DNA of 64,000 nucleotides from assembly GCA_004173185.1 (NCBI GenBank), contig SEFZ01000003.1, positions 62,001 through 126,000 on the forward strand, given 5' to 3'. The notes under the pieces are model-generated. The model was not told where the DNA came from and did not search any database. It saw only the letters and a list, made by a program, of their open reading frames with translations. Of this stretch, positions 52,761 through 63,130 are shown one piece after another. Within the stretch, counting starts at the first letter, position 1; the number at the start of each line of letters is the position of its first letter. The translations under genes and the position numbers were made by a program. Source of the stretch: Sphingomonadales bacterium (lineage in GTDB: Bacteria; Pseudomonadota; Alphaproteobacteria; Sphingomonadales; Sphingomonadaceae).

Positions 52761-53665
52761 CGCTCGCCGCGAAGCGGGAAGCTGTCGCGCATCTTCAGAC
52801 GACGCTGGGGATGAGCGAGCGGCGGGCGTGTGCTGTCGTCGGAGCGGATCGCACGAGCATGCGATACCGCTCGTGTCGAGCCGATGATGGGGACCTGCGG
52901 TCGCGGTCGCGGTTGCGTGAGCTGGCGCAGCAGCGTCGGCGGTTCGGCTATCGCCGCCTGCATATCCTGCTCCGCCGGGACGGCATCACCATCAACCGCA
53001 AGAAGACGCAGCGGCTCTATCGGGAGGAAGGGCTGACGGTGCGCCGCCGGAAGGGACGAAGACGCGCCGTCGGCGCGCGGGCCCCTGCGCCGGTGCTGGC
53101 GCTTCCCAACCAGCGCTGGAGCTTGGACTTTGTCCACGATCAGCTCGTCACCGGGCGACGCTTCCGGGTGCTCAACATCGTCGATGACGTGACGCGCGAG
53201 TGCTTGGCGGCGGTGATCGATACGTCGATCTCGGGCCGGCGGGTCGTGCGCGAGCTGGGCGATCTGATCGCCAGCCGCGGTGCGCCGAAGATGATCGTCA
53301 GCGATAACGGCACGGAGCTGACGTCGAACGCGGTGCTGGCCTGGTGCGGCGATGTCGGGATCGAGTGGCATTATATCGCACCCGGCAGACCAACGCAGAA
53401 CGGGTTCGGCGAGAGCTTCAATGGTCGCATGCGCGACGAGCTGCTCAATGAGACGCTGTTCTTCACGATCGGTCAGGCGCGCACGATCCTCGCCCGATGG
53501 GTCGACGATTACAACACCGAGCGGCCGCACTCCTCGCTCGGCTACGCCACCCCGGCGGCGTTCGCCGCCGAACTCGAAAAGCAACGGGCGGGGTTAACCC
53601 CGTCCGTTGCTTCGCCTGCGCTTATGCGCGACAACACCCCTCGGCCTCTAGTTGCAGCTGGATGA
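52754..53665 (+). CDS. IS3 transposase orfB (DDE integrase)
   Basis: 303 residues from the ATG at 52754, overlapping the A7 run at 52748-52754, where a -1 slip would fuse it to orfA. HTH_21 region ([20 protein letters not shown]), then the DDE core: Asp in SLDFVHDQ, Asp in IVSDNGTEL, Glu in [18 protein letters not shown]. All catalytic residues are present, so the protein could be active if the weak orfA start is used. Confidence 0.88.
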   Translation: MVTLAAKREAVAHLQTTLGMSERRACAVVGADRTSMRYRSCRADDGDLRSRSRLRELAQQRRRFGYRRLHILLRRDGITINRKKTQRLYREEGLTVRRRKGRRRAVGARAPAPVLALPNQRWSLDFVHDQLVTGRRFRVLNIVDDVTRECLAAVIDTSISGRRVVRELGDLIASRGAPKMIVSDNGTELTSNAVLAWCGDVGIEWHYIAPGRPTQNGFGESFNGRMRDELLNETLFFTIGQARTILARWVDDYNTERPHSSLGYATPAAFAAELEKQRAGLTPSVASPALMRDNTPRPLVAAG

Positions 53666-53816
53666 AAGATGGGGGTCAGGTCACGCGCCTTGCGCAAATT
53701 GTCCCCTATCTGATTGCGCTTTCGGTCATTCCGAACCCCTTTTTTGTCTGGTCTACAGTGATCAAACGAGCCGACCGGATATCAACCGGCGCGCCGCCAA
53801 GGGTGGGAGAAGGATT

Positions 53817-56036
53817 ATGGACACAACATATCTATGGCTGGGTCTGACGTGTATCGCCGCGCTCGTCGCTGGCGACGCGGCAGCACAGTCGAGTCCTGTT
53901 CAGACGTCCGGGGCGGATGCAAACGACCGTCAGGCGACCGAAGATGGCGATATCATCGTCACCGCGACGCGGCGTAGCGAGAGCCTGCGCGAAGTTCCCA
54001 CCGCCGTTTCCGCTTTCGGAGTGGAAAAGCTGCGCGACGCGCAGATCGCGTCCCTCAATGATCTGACTGCGATCACGCCGAACGTTCAGATATCGACCTA
54101 TCTCACGAACGCCAACATCACGATCCGCGGTATTGGAAACGGAAACTTCGTACAGGCGGGCGGCGATCCCGGCGTGGCGGTCCATCAGAATGGCGTATAT
54201 CTTGGTCAGTCCGCGCTTGCGCTGCAGACCTTCCTCGATGTCGAGCGCGTCGAGGTGTTGCGCGGACCGCAAGGCACGTTGTTCGGCCGTAATGCGACGG
54301 GCGGTGCGATCAACATCATCTCGGCCTCGCCCACCAGCGATCTTTCCTATGGGCTGGACATGGCGGGTGGTTTCGATCCGGCGATGGTTCGCGGCTCGGC
54401 CTATGTCAGCGGCCCCCTCAATGAATCCGAAACCTTGTTGGCGCGCGTCTCGGTCGGGCAAAATTACAATGGGGGCTTCAGCCGCAATCGGGCGGCCGAC
54501 GGACCACGGCGTCTCGACGGTTTCAACGATTTTGCCGTTCGCGGCCAATTGGAGTTTCGGCCGACACCGAAACGTAGCGCGAGGCTCATCGTGGAGTATC
54601 AAAAAAGCGATGACAGCGGATCGGCAGTCTATTTGATCGGCACACCGTCTGGCGGCGCGCAATTTCCGTTCGACTATCTCTCGCTGCTCGGCTTGCCCCC
54701 GGCTGCGCCGATCGTACCGACGGCCGGCGATTTTGGCGATCCGGAAGGACGAGATGCGCGAGTGAATGCAGGGCTGCGCGACGCTGAGGCCCTGACGGTG
54801 GCGTTCAAGACGGATTTCGCGTTCGGCGCCGACAATCTTGGCTTGACCGCCTCTTATAACGAGAGCCGGAACCATAATGTGATCGACACCGACGGGACGG
54901 CCATTCCCTATGCCATCTCCGATTTTACCAACCGCGCGAAGCAACTTTTCGGCGAGATCATCTACGCTTCGGATCCCGGCGCGCGCTTCAATTACGTCCT
55001 CGGGCTCAACTATTTCTATGAAGACCTCGACCAACGCGGAGCCGTGATTGCGCTGAACATCCCCGCAGGCCTCAACTTCGGGAATGGCGGCAATGTGAAG
55101 ACCGAATCCTATGCAGCTTTCGGCCGTGGCAATTTTCAGCTCTCCGACACAACCCGCCTGTTCGGGGGCCTGCGCTACTCTCACGATCGCAAGGATATGG
55201 ACGAGTTTCTCGCCTTCGGCCTCGTCTTCACCGCTGCTGCCGCCAATAAATGGTCGCGGGTTACATATGAGCTCGGAGCGTCGAGCGATCTTAGCGACAG
55301 CCTCACCGCCTACGCCAAATATTCGACGGGATATAAGAGTGGCGGCTATTCGGTAGGCGCTCTGATCCCCGTGTTCGACCCCGAGACGAACGAGAGCTTT
55401 GAGGCCGGTCTCAAGGGGGCGCTTTTGGATCGGTCGGTCCAGTTCAATCTCGCCGCTTTCCACATGAAGTACGACAATCTGCAGGTGAACCAGATCCGCG
55501 GCATCTCGGCGGTGGTCACCAATGCTGCGCGCGCAAAGGTCATCGGCATCGAACTCGAAAGCGTCATCAGGCCAACCGAATGGTTGCGCGTCGAAGCAAA
55601 TGCCGCGTGGCTCGATGCGACATTCGGCGATTTTGATACGCTCGATTCGGCGAGGCCGGCACTCGGCGTGCTCGACCTTTCGGGCAATCAGCTGCCCAAT
55701 GCGCCTGAATGGGCGGGAAGTATCGGCATCTACAATGATTTCGCGGTGGGACAAGGGACGCTGACGCCCGGTGTGCGGTTCGACTGGAGTTCGAGGAAAT
55801 ATTTCACCGAGTTCAACATTCCGGTGGCCTCCGAAAAGGCGAGCGGCCGGCTTAACCTGTTCCTCAACTACCGAAGCGGCGACGAGCGCTGGAGGGCCAG
55901 TCTGTTCGCGACGAACCTTACCGTTGAACAGCAGAAATCGAACGTCACGATCGTCTCCGCATTGCTCGGTTCGCTGGCCGAAGCGACCTATCAACCTGGC
56001 CGACAGGTCGGCGTGTCGCTTGGTTACCGCTTCTAG
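53817..56036 (+). CDS. TonB-dependent outer-membrane receptor, second catabolic set
   Basis: 739 residues from the ATG at 53817 with GGGAGAAGGA just upstream; the frame also runs back to 53652 into the IS end and is not the true start. Signal peptide to about residue 22 (AGDAAAQ), plug domain (about 40-160: DIIVTATRRSESLREVPTAVS, VEVLRGPQGTLFGRNATGGAIN), and barrel ending in GVSLGYRF. Same broad type as the 10982-13312 receptor. It is the first gene of a four-gene run with hydrolase, ligase and SDR. Confidence 0.92.
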   Translation: MDTTYLWLGLTCIAALVAGDAAAQSSPVQTSGADANDRQATEDGDIIVTATRRSESLREVPTAVSAFGVEKLRDAQIASLNDLTAITPNVQISTYLTNANITIRGIGNGNFVQAGGDPGVAVHQNGVYLGQSALALQTFLDVERVEVLRGPQGTLFGRNATGGAINIISASPTSDLSYGLDMAGGFDPAMVRGSAYVSGPLNESETLLARVSVGQNYNGGFSRNRAADGPRRLDGFNDFAVRGQLEFRPTPKRSARLIVEYQKSDDSGSAVYLIGTPSGGAQFPFDYLSLLGLPPAAPIVPTAGDFGDPEGRDARVNAGLRDAEALTVAFKTDFAFGADNLGLTASYNESRNHNVIDTDGTAIPYAISDFTNRAKQLFGEIIYASDPGARFNYVLGLNYFYEDLDQRGAVIALNIPAGLNFGNGGNVKTESYAAFGRGNFQLSDTTRLFGGLRYSHDRKDMDEFLAFGLVFTAAAANKWSRVTYELGASSDLSDSLTAYAKYSTGYKSGGYSVGALIPVFDPETNESFEAGLKGALLDRSVQFNLAAFHMKYDNLQVNQIRGISAVVTNAARAKVIGIELESVIRPTEWLRVEANAAWLDATFGDFDTLDSARPALGVLDLSGNQLPNAPEWAGSIGIYNDFAVGQGTLTPGVRFDWSSRKYFTEFNIPVASEKASGRLNLFLNYRSGDERWRASLFATNLTVEQQKSNVTIVSALLGSLAEATYQPGRQVGVSLGYRF

Positions 56037-56072
56037 GGCTCTCGCCGACCTCCTTCCATCCGAGGACATACC

Positions 56073-56879
56073 ATGACTTTCGATATTCGCTATCTTTCCG
56101 TTAATGGCGCGCGCCTGGGATATCAGGTGCATTCCGACGGATCCGGCAAACCTCCCGCTATTTTTCTTCACGGCTATAGCGGGCGGTCGACAGGCGATAT
56201 TTACGGCACCCTCGTCGAGCGTCTTGCTGAGTATTTCACCCTCTATGCGCTCGATATGCGGGGTCACGGCGCATCGGCGTCCGAGGTCGAGGGGTTTTCG
56301 ATGGGTGCTGTGGCGGACGATGTCGCGGCGTTCGTCTGCGCGCTGGGTCTCACCGGAGCACTCCACATCGGCCATTCATTCGGCGGCTTTACCGGTATGT
56401 ATTGCGAAGTCCGCCATCCGGGAACCTTCTCGGCGCTGTGCCTCCTCAATTCCGCGTCGGCCGAAGGCGGAAAAGACAGCCCGCCCGATGTCGGAACGGT
56501 GTTTATCGAAGGCGCCGGCGACGTCGACTTCCTGACCGGGGCTCTGTCGCCGCATTTTATCCGGGGCGGTAGTTCGGCCGCCCATATCGCGGCGGCGATG
56601 CTAATGGACCGGCGCATCCACGAACTCTATTTTCCCGAGTGGCGTCAACTGTCGATCATGGATGAGCTGAGAAACATTGCCATTCCAGTCCTCGCCATTA
56701 ACGGTGCGCTCGACAATGTCGTCCCTCTCGCGACGCAGCATGTCACGGCCATGGCAATTCCCAATTGCAAGGAGGTCGTCTTCACAACCGAGGGCCATAA
56801 CGCGCCGCTCGAAGCGCCGGACCGCATGGCCCGCGAAATCGTCGCCTTCTGGACGCACGACGTCGCCGCGGGCGCTTGA
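56073..56879 (+). CDS. Alpha/beta hydrolase
   Basis: 268 residues. Oxyanion region HGYSG (near 32), nucleophile GHSFGG (near 103), acid in NGALDNVVPL, and His in EGHNAPLE near the C-terminus. Cytoplasmic. It probably hydrolyses an ester, lactone or C-C bond in the compound taken up by the receptor encoded 37 bp upstream. It is not closely similar in motif layout to the HSL-type esterase of the first set. Confidence 0.88.
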   Translation: MTFDIRYLSVNGARLGYQVHSDGSGKPPAIFLHGYSGRSTGDIYGTLVERLAEYFTLYALDMRGHGASASEVEGFSMGAVADDVAAFVCALGLTGALHIGHSFGGFTGMYCEVRHPGTFSALCLLNSASAEGGKDSPPDVGTVFIEGAGDVDFLTGALSPHFIRGGSSAAHIAAAMLMDRRIHELYFPEWRQLSIMDELRNIAIPVLAINGALDNVVPLATQHVTAMAIPNCKEVVFTTEGHNAPLEAPDRMAREIVAFWTHDVAAGA

Positions 56880-56915
56880 GGCGCTTGGCAACTAAGGCCC
56901 GGATCGGAATCCCTC

Positions 56916-58472
56916 ATGACCGCACACGATCTGTTGGCTGGTGACTTCGGTCTCATCGCCGACCTGGTAGCCGCCCATGCGGCCGAACATCCGGACAAGC
57001 CGGTCTTCATCGAAGGCGAGCGCATAATGACCTACGGGGCATTCGATGCGCTGGCCGATCGCGTGGCCGCAAGCCTGCAGCGCGATGAGGTGGGGCCGGG
57101 GAGCGTGGTGGCAATCTGCGCCGGAAACAGTATCGAATGGATTGCCATCTTCTTTGGTGCGCTGCGGGCCGGTGCAGCCGTCGCGCCTCTCGCGCCATCG
57201 GCTTCGCCCGACCAACTTGCGGACATGATCGGGGATGCCGATGCGCGGTTGCTGTTCCTTGACGGTAAGAGCGCGGACCATTTGCGACCGGTAGCCAGCC
57301 GTATCGCGTCCCGCTGGATCTTGATCGACGATGCCCCCGTGAGGGAGCAGGGCTTTACGGGCTGGCTGACCGAACCCGGCTCGCGCCCCGCCCCTGTCAC
57401 GATCCGGCCCGAATGGCCCTTCAACTACATTTACTCTTCGGGCACGACCGGAACGCCCAAGGGCATTGTGCAGAGCCACGCCTTTCGATGGATGCCGATC
57501 GCACGTGGCGCCCTGTTCGCATATGGTCCGTCGTCGGTTACGGTCGTCGCGACGCTTCTCTATTCAAATTACACGCTCGTCCCGATCTTCATGACGCTGG
57601 CGCAAGGCGGCAGTCTGGTCTTGATGAGAAAGTTCGACGCGCTCGAGTTTCTGCGCTTGGCCGAGCACCATCGCACAACCCACGTAACATTGGTGCCGGT
57701 GCAATATCGGCGGCTTCTCGCAATGCCTGAGTTTGACAGATACGACCTGACCGCCACGCAGATGAAGTTCGTCGGATCGGCTCCCTCATCGCACCAGATG
57801 AAAGCGGAACTGCTGCAGCGCTGGCCCGGAGGCCTCATCGAAATCTACGCGATGACAGAGGGCGGCGGCAATTTTCTTCTCTTGGCGCACGAATATCCAG
57901 ACAAGCTCCATACCGTTGGACAGCCCGCTCCCGGCAATGATGTTCGCATCGTCGATGAGGACGGACGCGAGATGGCGCAGGGTGAGCTCGGCGAGATTGT
58001 TGGCCGTTCGACCGGGATGATGATGGGCTATCACAATCAGCCGGACAAGTCGGCGTCAGCCGAATGGTTCAGTGCGGAAGGCGACCGTTTTATCAAGACC
58101 GGGGACATTGGTCGTTACGACGAGGACGGATTTCTTATCCTCACGGACCGGAAGAAGGATATGATCATTTCGGGCGGCTTTAATATCTATCCGTCCGACA
58201 TCGAAGAGGTTGTTCAGCGGCATCCCTCGGTACAGGAAGTCGCTGTCGTCGGTGTGACGTCCGACCAATGGGGCGAGACGCCCGTCGCCTTTGTAGCCCT
58301 GAAATCCGGTCAATCGCTTTCGGCGGGTGACCTCGCCGCATTCACCGCCGAGCAGCTGGGAGCGACGCAGCGTCCTCAGGCCTATCAATTCGTCGCGAGC
58401 CTGCCCCGATCGGCGGTCGGGAAGGTCCTGAAGCGCGAGCTGCGCGATGCCTTCCGTGGACAAGTTGCCTGA
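56916..58472 (+). CDS. AMP-dependent acyl-CoA ligase, second set
   Basis: 518 residues. P-loop-like YSSGTTGTPKGIV near 170, IYAMTEGGG near 310, TGDIGRYDEDGFLILTDRKKDMIISGGFNIYPS near 385-415, catalytic Lys in SAVGKVLKREL near 505. It activates a carboxylate (aromatic, alicyclic or long chain) to its CoA thioester. Same length and plan as the ligase at 13386-14948. The SDR gene starts 3 bp after its stop. Confidence 0.9.
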   Translation: MTAHDLLAGDFGLIADLVAAHAAEHPDKPVFIEGERIMTYGAFDALADRVAASLQRDEVGPGSVVAICAGNSIEWIAIFFGALRAGAAVAPLAPSASPDQLADMIGDADARLLFLDGKSADHLRPVASRIASRWILIDDAPVREQGFTGWLTEPGSRPAPVTIRPEWPFNYIYSSGTTGTPKGIVQSHAFRWMPIARGALFAYGPSSVTVVATLLYSNYTLVPIFMTLAQGGSLVLMRKFDALEFLRLAEHHRTTHVTLVPVQYRRLLAMPEFDRYDLTATQMKFVGSAPSSHQMKAELLQRWPGGLIEIYAMTEGGGNFLLLAHEYPDKLHTVGQPAPGNDVRIVDEDGREMAQGELGEIVGRSTGMMMGYHNQPDKSASAEWFSAEGDRFIKTGDIGRYDEDGFLILTDRKKDMIISGGFNIYPSDIEEVVQRHPSVQEVAVVGVTSDQWGETPVAFVALKSGQSLSAGDLAAFTAEQLGATQRPQAYQFVASLPRSAVGKVLKRELRDAFRGQVA

Positions 58473-58475
58473 CCA

Positions 58476-59213
58476 GTGACAAGCGAGTTAGATTTCACCG
58501 GGCAGCGGATTCTCGTCGTCGGCGGTTCAAGTGGGATCGGCAACGGCATCGCGCGCGCCTTTCTGGAGCACGGAGCGAAGGTTCATGTGTGGGGAACGCG
58601 CGCGTCGCAAAACCACTATTCCGCATCCGAGGGATCCGATCTTGAAGGTCTCGGATACGACATGGTCGATGTCGGCGATCCAGACGCGATCGAGGCTGCT
58701 CCAGTCCCGTTTGACGGTCTCGATGTTCTGGTCCTGTCTCAGGGAACGGTTGTCTATCGGCAAGGCGAGTTCGAGCGAGATGGATGGGACGACGTCATGG
58801 CAGTCAATATTGACAGCCTGATGCATTGCGCACGCAAATTCCGTGACAATCTCAAGGAAGCCTGCGGTGCACTGATCGTGGTGAGTTCCATCTCGGGTTT
58901 GCGGGCCAATATCGGCAATCCCGCCTATGCGGCATCCAAGGCGGCCGCGATCAATCTCACGATGACGCTCGGGAAGGCCTGGGCCGGGGAGGGCATCCGT
59001 GTGAACGGTATTGCGCCGGGTCTTGTTGAAACAAAGCTGACAACAGTGACCACCTCTCACCCTAAGCGAATCGAAAATGCACTGGCGGGCATTGCCGCCG
59101 GTCGCCTCGGCAAACCGGGCGACATGGCTGGAGCCGCGCTCTTCCTCGCTTCGCCGCTCGCGAACTACGTCGTCGGACAGACGCTCGTCGTCGACGGCGG
59201 TCTGTCGCTGTAG
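58476..59213 (+). CDS. Short-chain dehydrogenase/reductase
   Basis: 245 residues from a GTG at 58476, with the ligase stop 4 bp upstream. Nucleotide motif GGSSGIGNGIA near 13, Asn region LSQGTV, catalytic Ser in VVSSISGLRAN, and YAASKAAA with Tyr and Lys. A dehydrogenase or reductase of the catabolic intermediate. The gene ends 8 bp before the IS21 remnant, so the run is cut there and later genes may have been lost. Confidence 0.85.
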   Translation: MTSELDFTGQRILVVGGSSGIGNGIARAFLEHGAKVHVWGTRASQNHYSASEGSDLEGLGYDMVDVGDPDAIEAAPVPFDGLDVLVLSQGTVVYRQGEFERDGWDDVMAVNIDSLMHCARKFRDNLKEACGALIVVSSISGLRANIGNPAYAASKAAAINLTMTLGKAWAGEGIRVNGIAPGLVETKLTTVTTSHPKRIENALAGIAAGRLGKPGDMAGAALFLASPLANYVVGQTLVVDGGLSL

Positions 59214-59220
59214 TCTAACT

Positions 59221-59539
59221 GGCGACACGCCTCGAAGAGGAGACCCGGATCGGCAAGGGCGGGACCCTGGCGGCGCAGCTGTCGCGGCTCGACCTGATCG
59301 TGCTCGACGAGCTTTGATATCTGCCGTTCGCACGCTCGGGAGGGCAGTTGCTGTTCCACCTCATCAGCAAGCTTTATGAGCGCACCAACGTCATCATCAC
59401 CACGAACCTCGCGTTCGGCGAGTGGCCTACCGTTTTCGGCGACCCCAAGATGACCACGGCGCTGCTCGACCGCGTCACCCACCACTGCGATATCGTCGAG
59501 ACGGGCAACGATAGCTGGCGCTTCAAAAACCGCAGCTGA
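59221..59539 (+). pseudogene. istB: IstB-like ATPase, truncated and with a nonsense codon
   Basis: In one frame: TRLEEETRIGKGG, then LDLIVLDEL followed by a TGA where Gly (GGA) is expected, then [51 protein letters not shown] and the stop. This matches the C-terminal half of the IS21 helper ATPase. The Walker A half is missing. The single base change G to T at the LDELG position gives the internal stop. Confidence 0.82.
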
Positions 59540-59713
59540 CCGCCACCTTCGCCGCCTTCAAAAATCTATCTTGCGCTGCGTGCGCCTCCGGTCGGGCTAC
59601 GCCCGCCCTCCGCCGCAAGCAGCGCGAGGCTCACCTCAACAAACCCCCATCAAATCCGCAAGGGGGGCTCTCTTCGCCGCCGATCGGGGGTCCCGTTTGA
59701 ACGCCGTTTGACA
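59221..59713 (+). mobile_element. IS21-family remnant (3' end of istB plus right end)
   Basis: The region reads as the C-terminal half of IstB, followed by about 170 bp of non-coding DNA that ends in GTTTGACA, a typical IS21 terminus. The left part of the element, including istA and the istB P-loop, is gone. Confidence 0.75.
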
Positions 59714-59715
59714 AG

Positions 59716-60660
59716 CTAAACGGTCGGGAGCGGCAGATATGCGTTTGTTTGGGCCGGTTCGGCGCCGTGGGATAGTGATGCTGGAGGGTCTAGTGCAGGC
59801 TTAAGCGACGTCGCGAGCATCGTGAGCAATTCGCGCAATTTCGGTGTGACCTGCCGCCGCTTGGCATAGGCACCCCAGACGGGCTCGTCGGCGACTCGCA
59901 GGTGCGGAAGGAGTTCGACCAGATCGTTTACCAGATGACCATGCAGATAGAAGGTCGGGAGTTGCCCTATACCCATCCCCGCAACGATCGCATCGAGAAC
60001 TGCGATGCCGCTGTTGCAGCGGAGACGCGCGCTGGGCTTGTAAAAGAAATTGCCATGTTCACCGCGAAACTGCCAGTGTTGTGCGCTTCCGGCAATGCAG
60101 TCCAGATCGTCTAGTGCCTCCGCCGAGCTCGGCATTCCGTTGCGGCTAACATAATCCGTCGAGGCACAGAGGATAAGCTTGCGCGAGGCAAGCTGGACGC
60201 CGACGAGGCGCGGATCGCCTATGTGCCCGGTTCGTATGGCGAGGTCGTACCCTTCGCCCACCACGTCAACGACGCGGTTCGATAAATCCATCAACACCGA
60301 AACGGCCGGAAAACGCTGGGCATATTCACGTACGATCGGCGCTACGAAGCGTTCGCCAAGCGTCGTCGAGCAGCTGATGCGCAATTCGCCATGGGGTTCT
60401 CCGCCACCTTCGGCCCACTCAAAGGCCTCGTTGCGATCCTCGACGAGCCTGCGGAACAGTCCGGCAAGATTCTCGCCGAGCGGAGAAAGGGTGACCGAGC
60501 GCGTGGTGCGATGAAAGATCTCACCGCCAAGCCGCGCCTCGAGCTGGGCGATGGCTCGACTGACGTGCGACGTCGATCTCCCGAGTGCGCGTGCAGCGCT
60601 CGCAAAATTGCCGGTATCGGCGACAGCGACCACCTCATCGATGCCAATCCAATCGCGCAT
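59716..60660 (-). CDS. LysR-family regulator divergent from frmA
   Basis: 314 residues. LysR HTH at about 3-62 (VAVADTGNFASAARALGRSTSHVSRAIAQLEARLGGEIFHRTTR), then the effector-binding domain. The stop codon lies only 3 bp from the IS21 terminus at 59713, so the C-terminal tail (about residues 290-314) may be altered by the insertion, though the core domain looks complete. It faces frmA across 96 bp and probably regulates it, possibly in response to formaldehyde or a related aldehyde. Confidence 0.88.
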   Translation of the reverse strand: MRDWIGIDEVVAVADTGNFASAARALGRSTSHVSRAIAQLEARLGGEIFHRTTRSVTLSPLGENLAGLFRRLVEDRNEAFEWAEGGGEPHGELRISCSTTLGERFVAPIVREYAQRFPAVSVLMDLSNRVVDVVGEGYDLAIRTGHIGDPRLVGVQLASRKLILCASTDYVSRNGMPSSAEALDDLDCIAGSAQHWQFRGEHGNFFYKPSARLRCNSGIAVLDAIVAGMGIGQLPTFYLHGHLVNDLVELLPHLRVADEPVWGAYAKRRQVTPKLRELLTMLATSLKPALDPPASLSHGAEPAQTNAYLPLPTV

Positions 60661-60674
60661 AATTATCCCAGATA

Positions 60675-60691
60675 TGCAATAGTAAATTGCA
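60675..60691. promoter_or_regulatory. Candidate operator for the LysR/frmA divergent promoter
   Basis: TGCAAT-AGTAA-ATTGCA is a perfect 6-bp dyad in the 96-bp AT-rich gap; a half site ATTGCA-like copy recurs near 60713. LysR regulators often bind such sites. Assigned by symmetry and place only. Confidence 0.45.
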
Positions 60692-60756
60692 GAATTACAT
60701 AATTACGTCATTATTGCAACGATGCTAAACGCCTCCGCAAACAGGAGGAAGCGACA

Positions 60757-61866
<1,110 letters not shown>

Positions 61867-61869
61867 GAT

Positions 61870-61972
61870 GTGTTGACAAAGGGGATTCCCAAACGGCGTA
61901 GTTTCTGATTCACGGTAGCTTTTGGGAAGGCTGCCGTGATCCGTGGTTTGATGAGTGACGAGGAATGGGCCT
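61870..61972 (+). mobile_element. IS5-family remnant (left end and transposase start)
   Basis: Immediately after frmA: the sequence TGTTGACAAAGGGGATTCCC and then a GTG at 61936 reading IRGLMSDEEWA, as at the start of IS5-family transposases common in sphingomonads. Similarity ends after about 12 codons (near 61972), so only the left 100 bp remain. Confidence 0.65.
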
Positions 61973-62018
61973 GGCGTTTGCGCACACGGCAGATTGCGCC
62001 CCCTCTGACGGCAGCTGG

Positions 62019-62636
62019 TCAGATGAGCCCCAATGTCTGGGCCCTATCGATCAGCTTTCGGTTGTTGGCGGCATCGAACCGGCGGCGCAACTCGGCGATG
62101 TGAAATGCTATCGTCGGCGGCGCGAGCGCCATTCGGTAGCCAATTTCCTTGTTGGTCTCGCCCTCCGCGACATAGTGCAGGATAGCCATCTGCCGCGAGG
62201 ACAGGATGACGGGCGGCTCAGGATTTCGGCTCAGCGCTGCGGCGATGTCCGGCGCGACATATGTCTCTCCGGCCAGCGCCGCCTCACAGGCCTCAAGAAT
62301 GACCGAATTCGGACCTGCCTTGCTCACCACGGCACGCGCGCCGAGCTTCAGAGCATATGCGACGTCTTCGTTCCGGCTGTCATTCGTCATCACGATGACT
62401 GTCATATCGAGGGCGCCGACAATTTCCGCCAAGATATCAATTCCGCGGACATCAGCCATTTCGAGATCGAGAATGACAAGGTCGACCAGCTGGGACTGAA
62501 GATAAGCGCTGACCACCGCGCCGCGATCAAGCGCTGCGACGATCTCGAACCGATCATAGGGTGAAAACAGCTGACGCAGCCCGGCGTGGATGATCGGATG
62601 GCCGTCAACGATTAATATCTTGTGGCGAGCCATCAT
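62019..62636 (-). CDS. LuxR/NarL-type response regulator
   Basis: 205 residues. N-terminal receiver: VDGHP near 10 (the usual DD pair appears as DG), phospho-acceptor Asp in LVILDLEMADVRG (about 57), Thr/Ser IVMTND, Lys in VSKAG. C-terminal LuxR HTH (about 140-200: LSSRQMAILHYVAEGETNKEIGYRMALAPPTIAFHIAELRRRF). It overlaps the upstream winged-helix gene by ATGA, so both are co-translated. The altered acidic pocket may make it unusual in phosphorylation. The likely target is the divergent surface protein gene at 63449. Confidence 0.88.
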   Translation of the reverse strand: MMARHKILIVDGHPIIHAGLRQLFSPYDRFEIVAALDRGAVVSAYLQSQLVDLVILDLEMADVRGIDILAEIVGALDMTVIVMTNDSRNEDVAYALKLGARAVVSKAGPNSVILEACEAALAGETYVAPDIAAALSRNPEPPVILSSRQMAILHYVAEGETNKEIGYRMALAPPTIAFHIAELRRRFDAANNRKLIDRAQTLGLI

Positions 62637-63130
62637 GAGCGGCTCCCGCGCGCATCCTTTTCGCGGGCTGTCTTGCCGCCTTCCGAGGCCGTGCTGATGT
62701 CGGCGATGTTATTTCTGATCTCGCGCAGCCATTCCTCAAAGGCTTCCTCGCCCGCGATGTCGATCCCTTCGAGGAACTCGCCCGCCGCGCGCGACAAGGT
62801 CTCGGCATCGCGGATGTCGACGTCGACGAGTTCGAGGTTGAGCCGGACCGCGCGCGTACTCGTCTCGACGAGCGCGACCGGCGCGTCGGCGGTCAATTGC
62901 CTTAACCCATGGAGCTCGCGACGAAGGCTCGCCTGCGCCTGACGCAGCTCGCGCGTGCCCCACAACCGGTCCTGGATCCAGGCGCGCCAGCGCTCGCCCG
63001 AGTTGGCGCTGGCCAGCAGGCCGAGCAGGGCGATGGCCTTTTTGCTCTTCACTTCAAGTCGTCGCCCGTCGGGCGACTTTAGCTGAAAGGCCCCCAGCAA
63101 CCGAAGCTGGTAGCGCGCTGATCCGTTCAC
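62633..63130 (-). CDS. Winged-helix DNA-binding protein (SARP/OmpR-like)
   Basis: 165 residues from a GTG at 63130 with GGGGG 5 bp upstream; a GTG at 63151 is the longer option. YQLRLLGAFQLKSPDGRRLEVKSKKAIALLGLLA is the N-terminus of an OmpR/SARP-type winged helix, followed by RDRLWGTRELRQAQASLRRELHGLRQ (recognition region) and then a short acidic helical segment instead of the full bacterial transcriptional activation domain. No receiver domain. It is first in an operon with the LuxR-type regulator (4-bp overlap). Confidence 0.75.
   Translation of the reverse strand: MNGSARYQLRLLGAFQLKSPDGRRLEVKSKKAIALLGLLASANSGERWRAWIQDRLWGTRELRQAQASLRRELHGLRQLTADAPVALVETSTRAVRLNLELVDVDIRDAETLSRAAGEFLEGIDIAGEEAFEEWLREIRNNIADISTASEGGKTAREKDARGSRS

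Larger units (their letters stand above)
52430..53684 (+). mobile_element. IS3-family element with A7 frameshift site
   Basis: Terminal inverted repeats TGACCTGACCCCCAT / ATGGGGGTCAGGTCA are visible at 52430-52444 and 53669-53683, extended by a second matching block (CAACTAGAGGCC-like) further in. No clear target duplication. Two reading frames overlap at an A7 run. The orfA start codon appears to be ATA. Confidence 0.85.

Noticed and set aside
53832..56375. 847-codon open frame antisense to the second TonB receptor and hydrolase
   Set aside because: It mirrors the high-GC codon pattern of the receptor, has no family-like motif, and the plus-strand genes are unmistakable.
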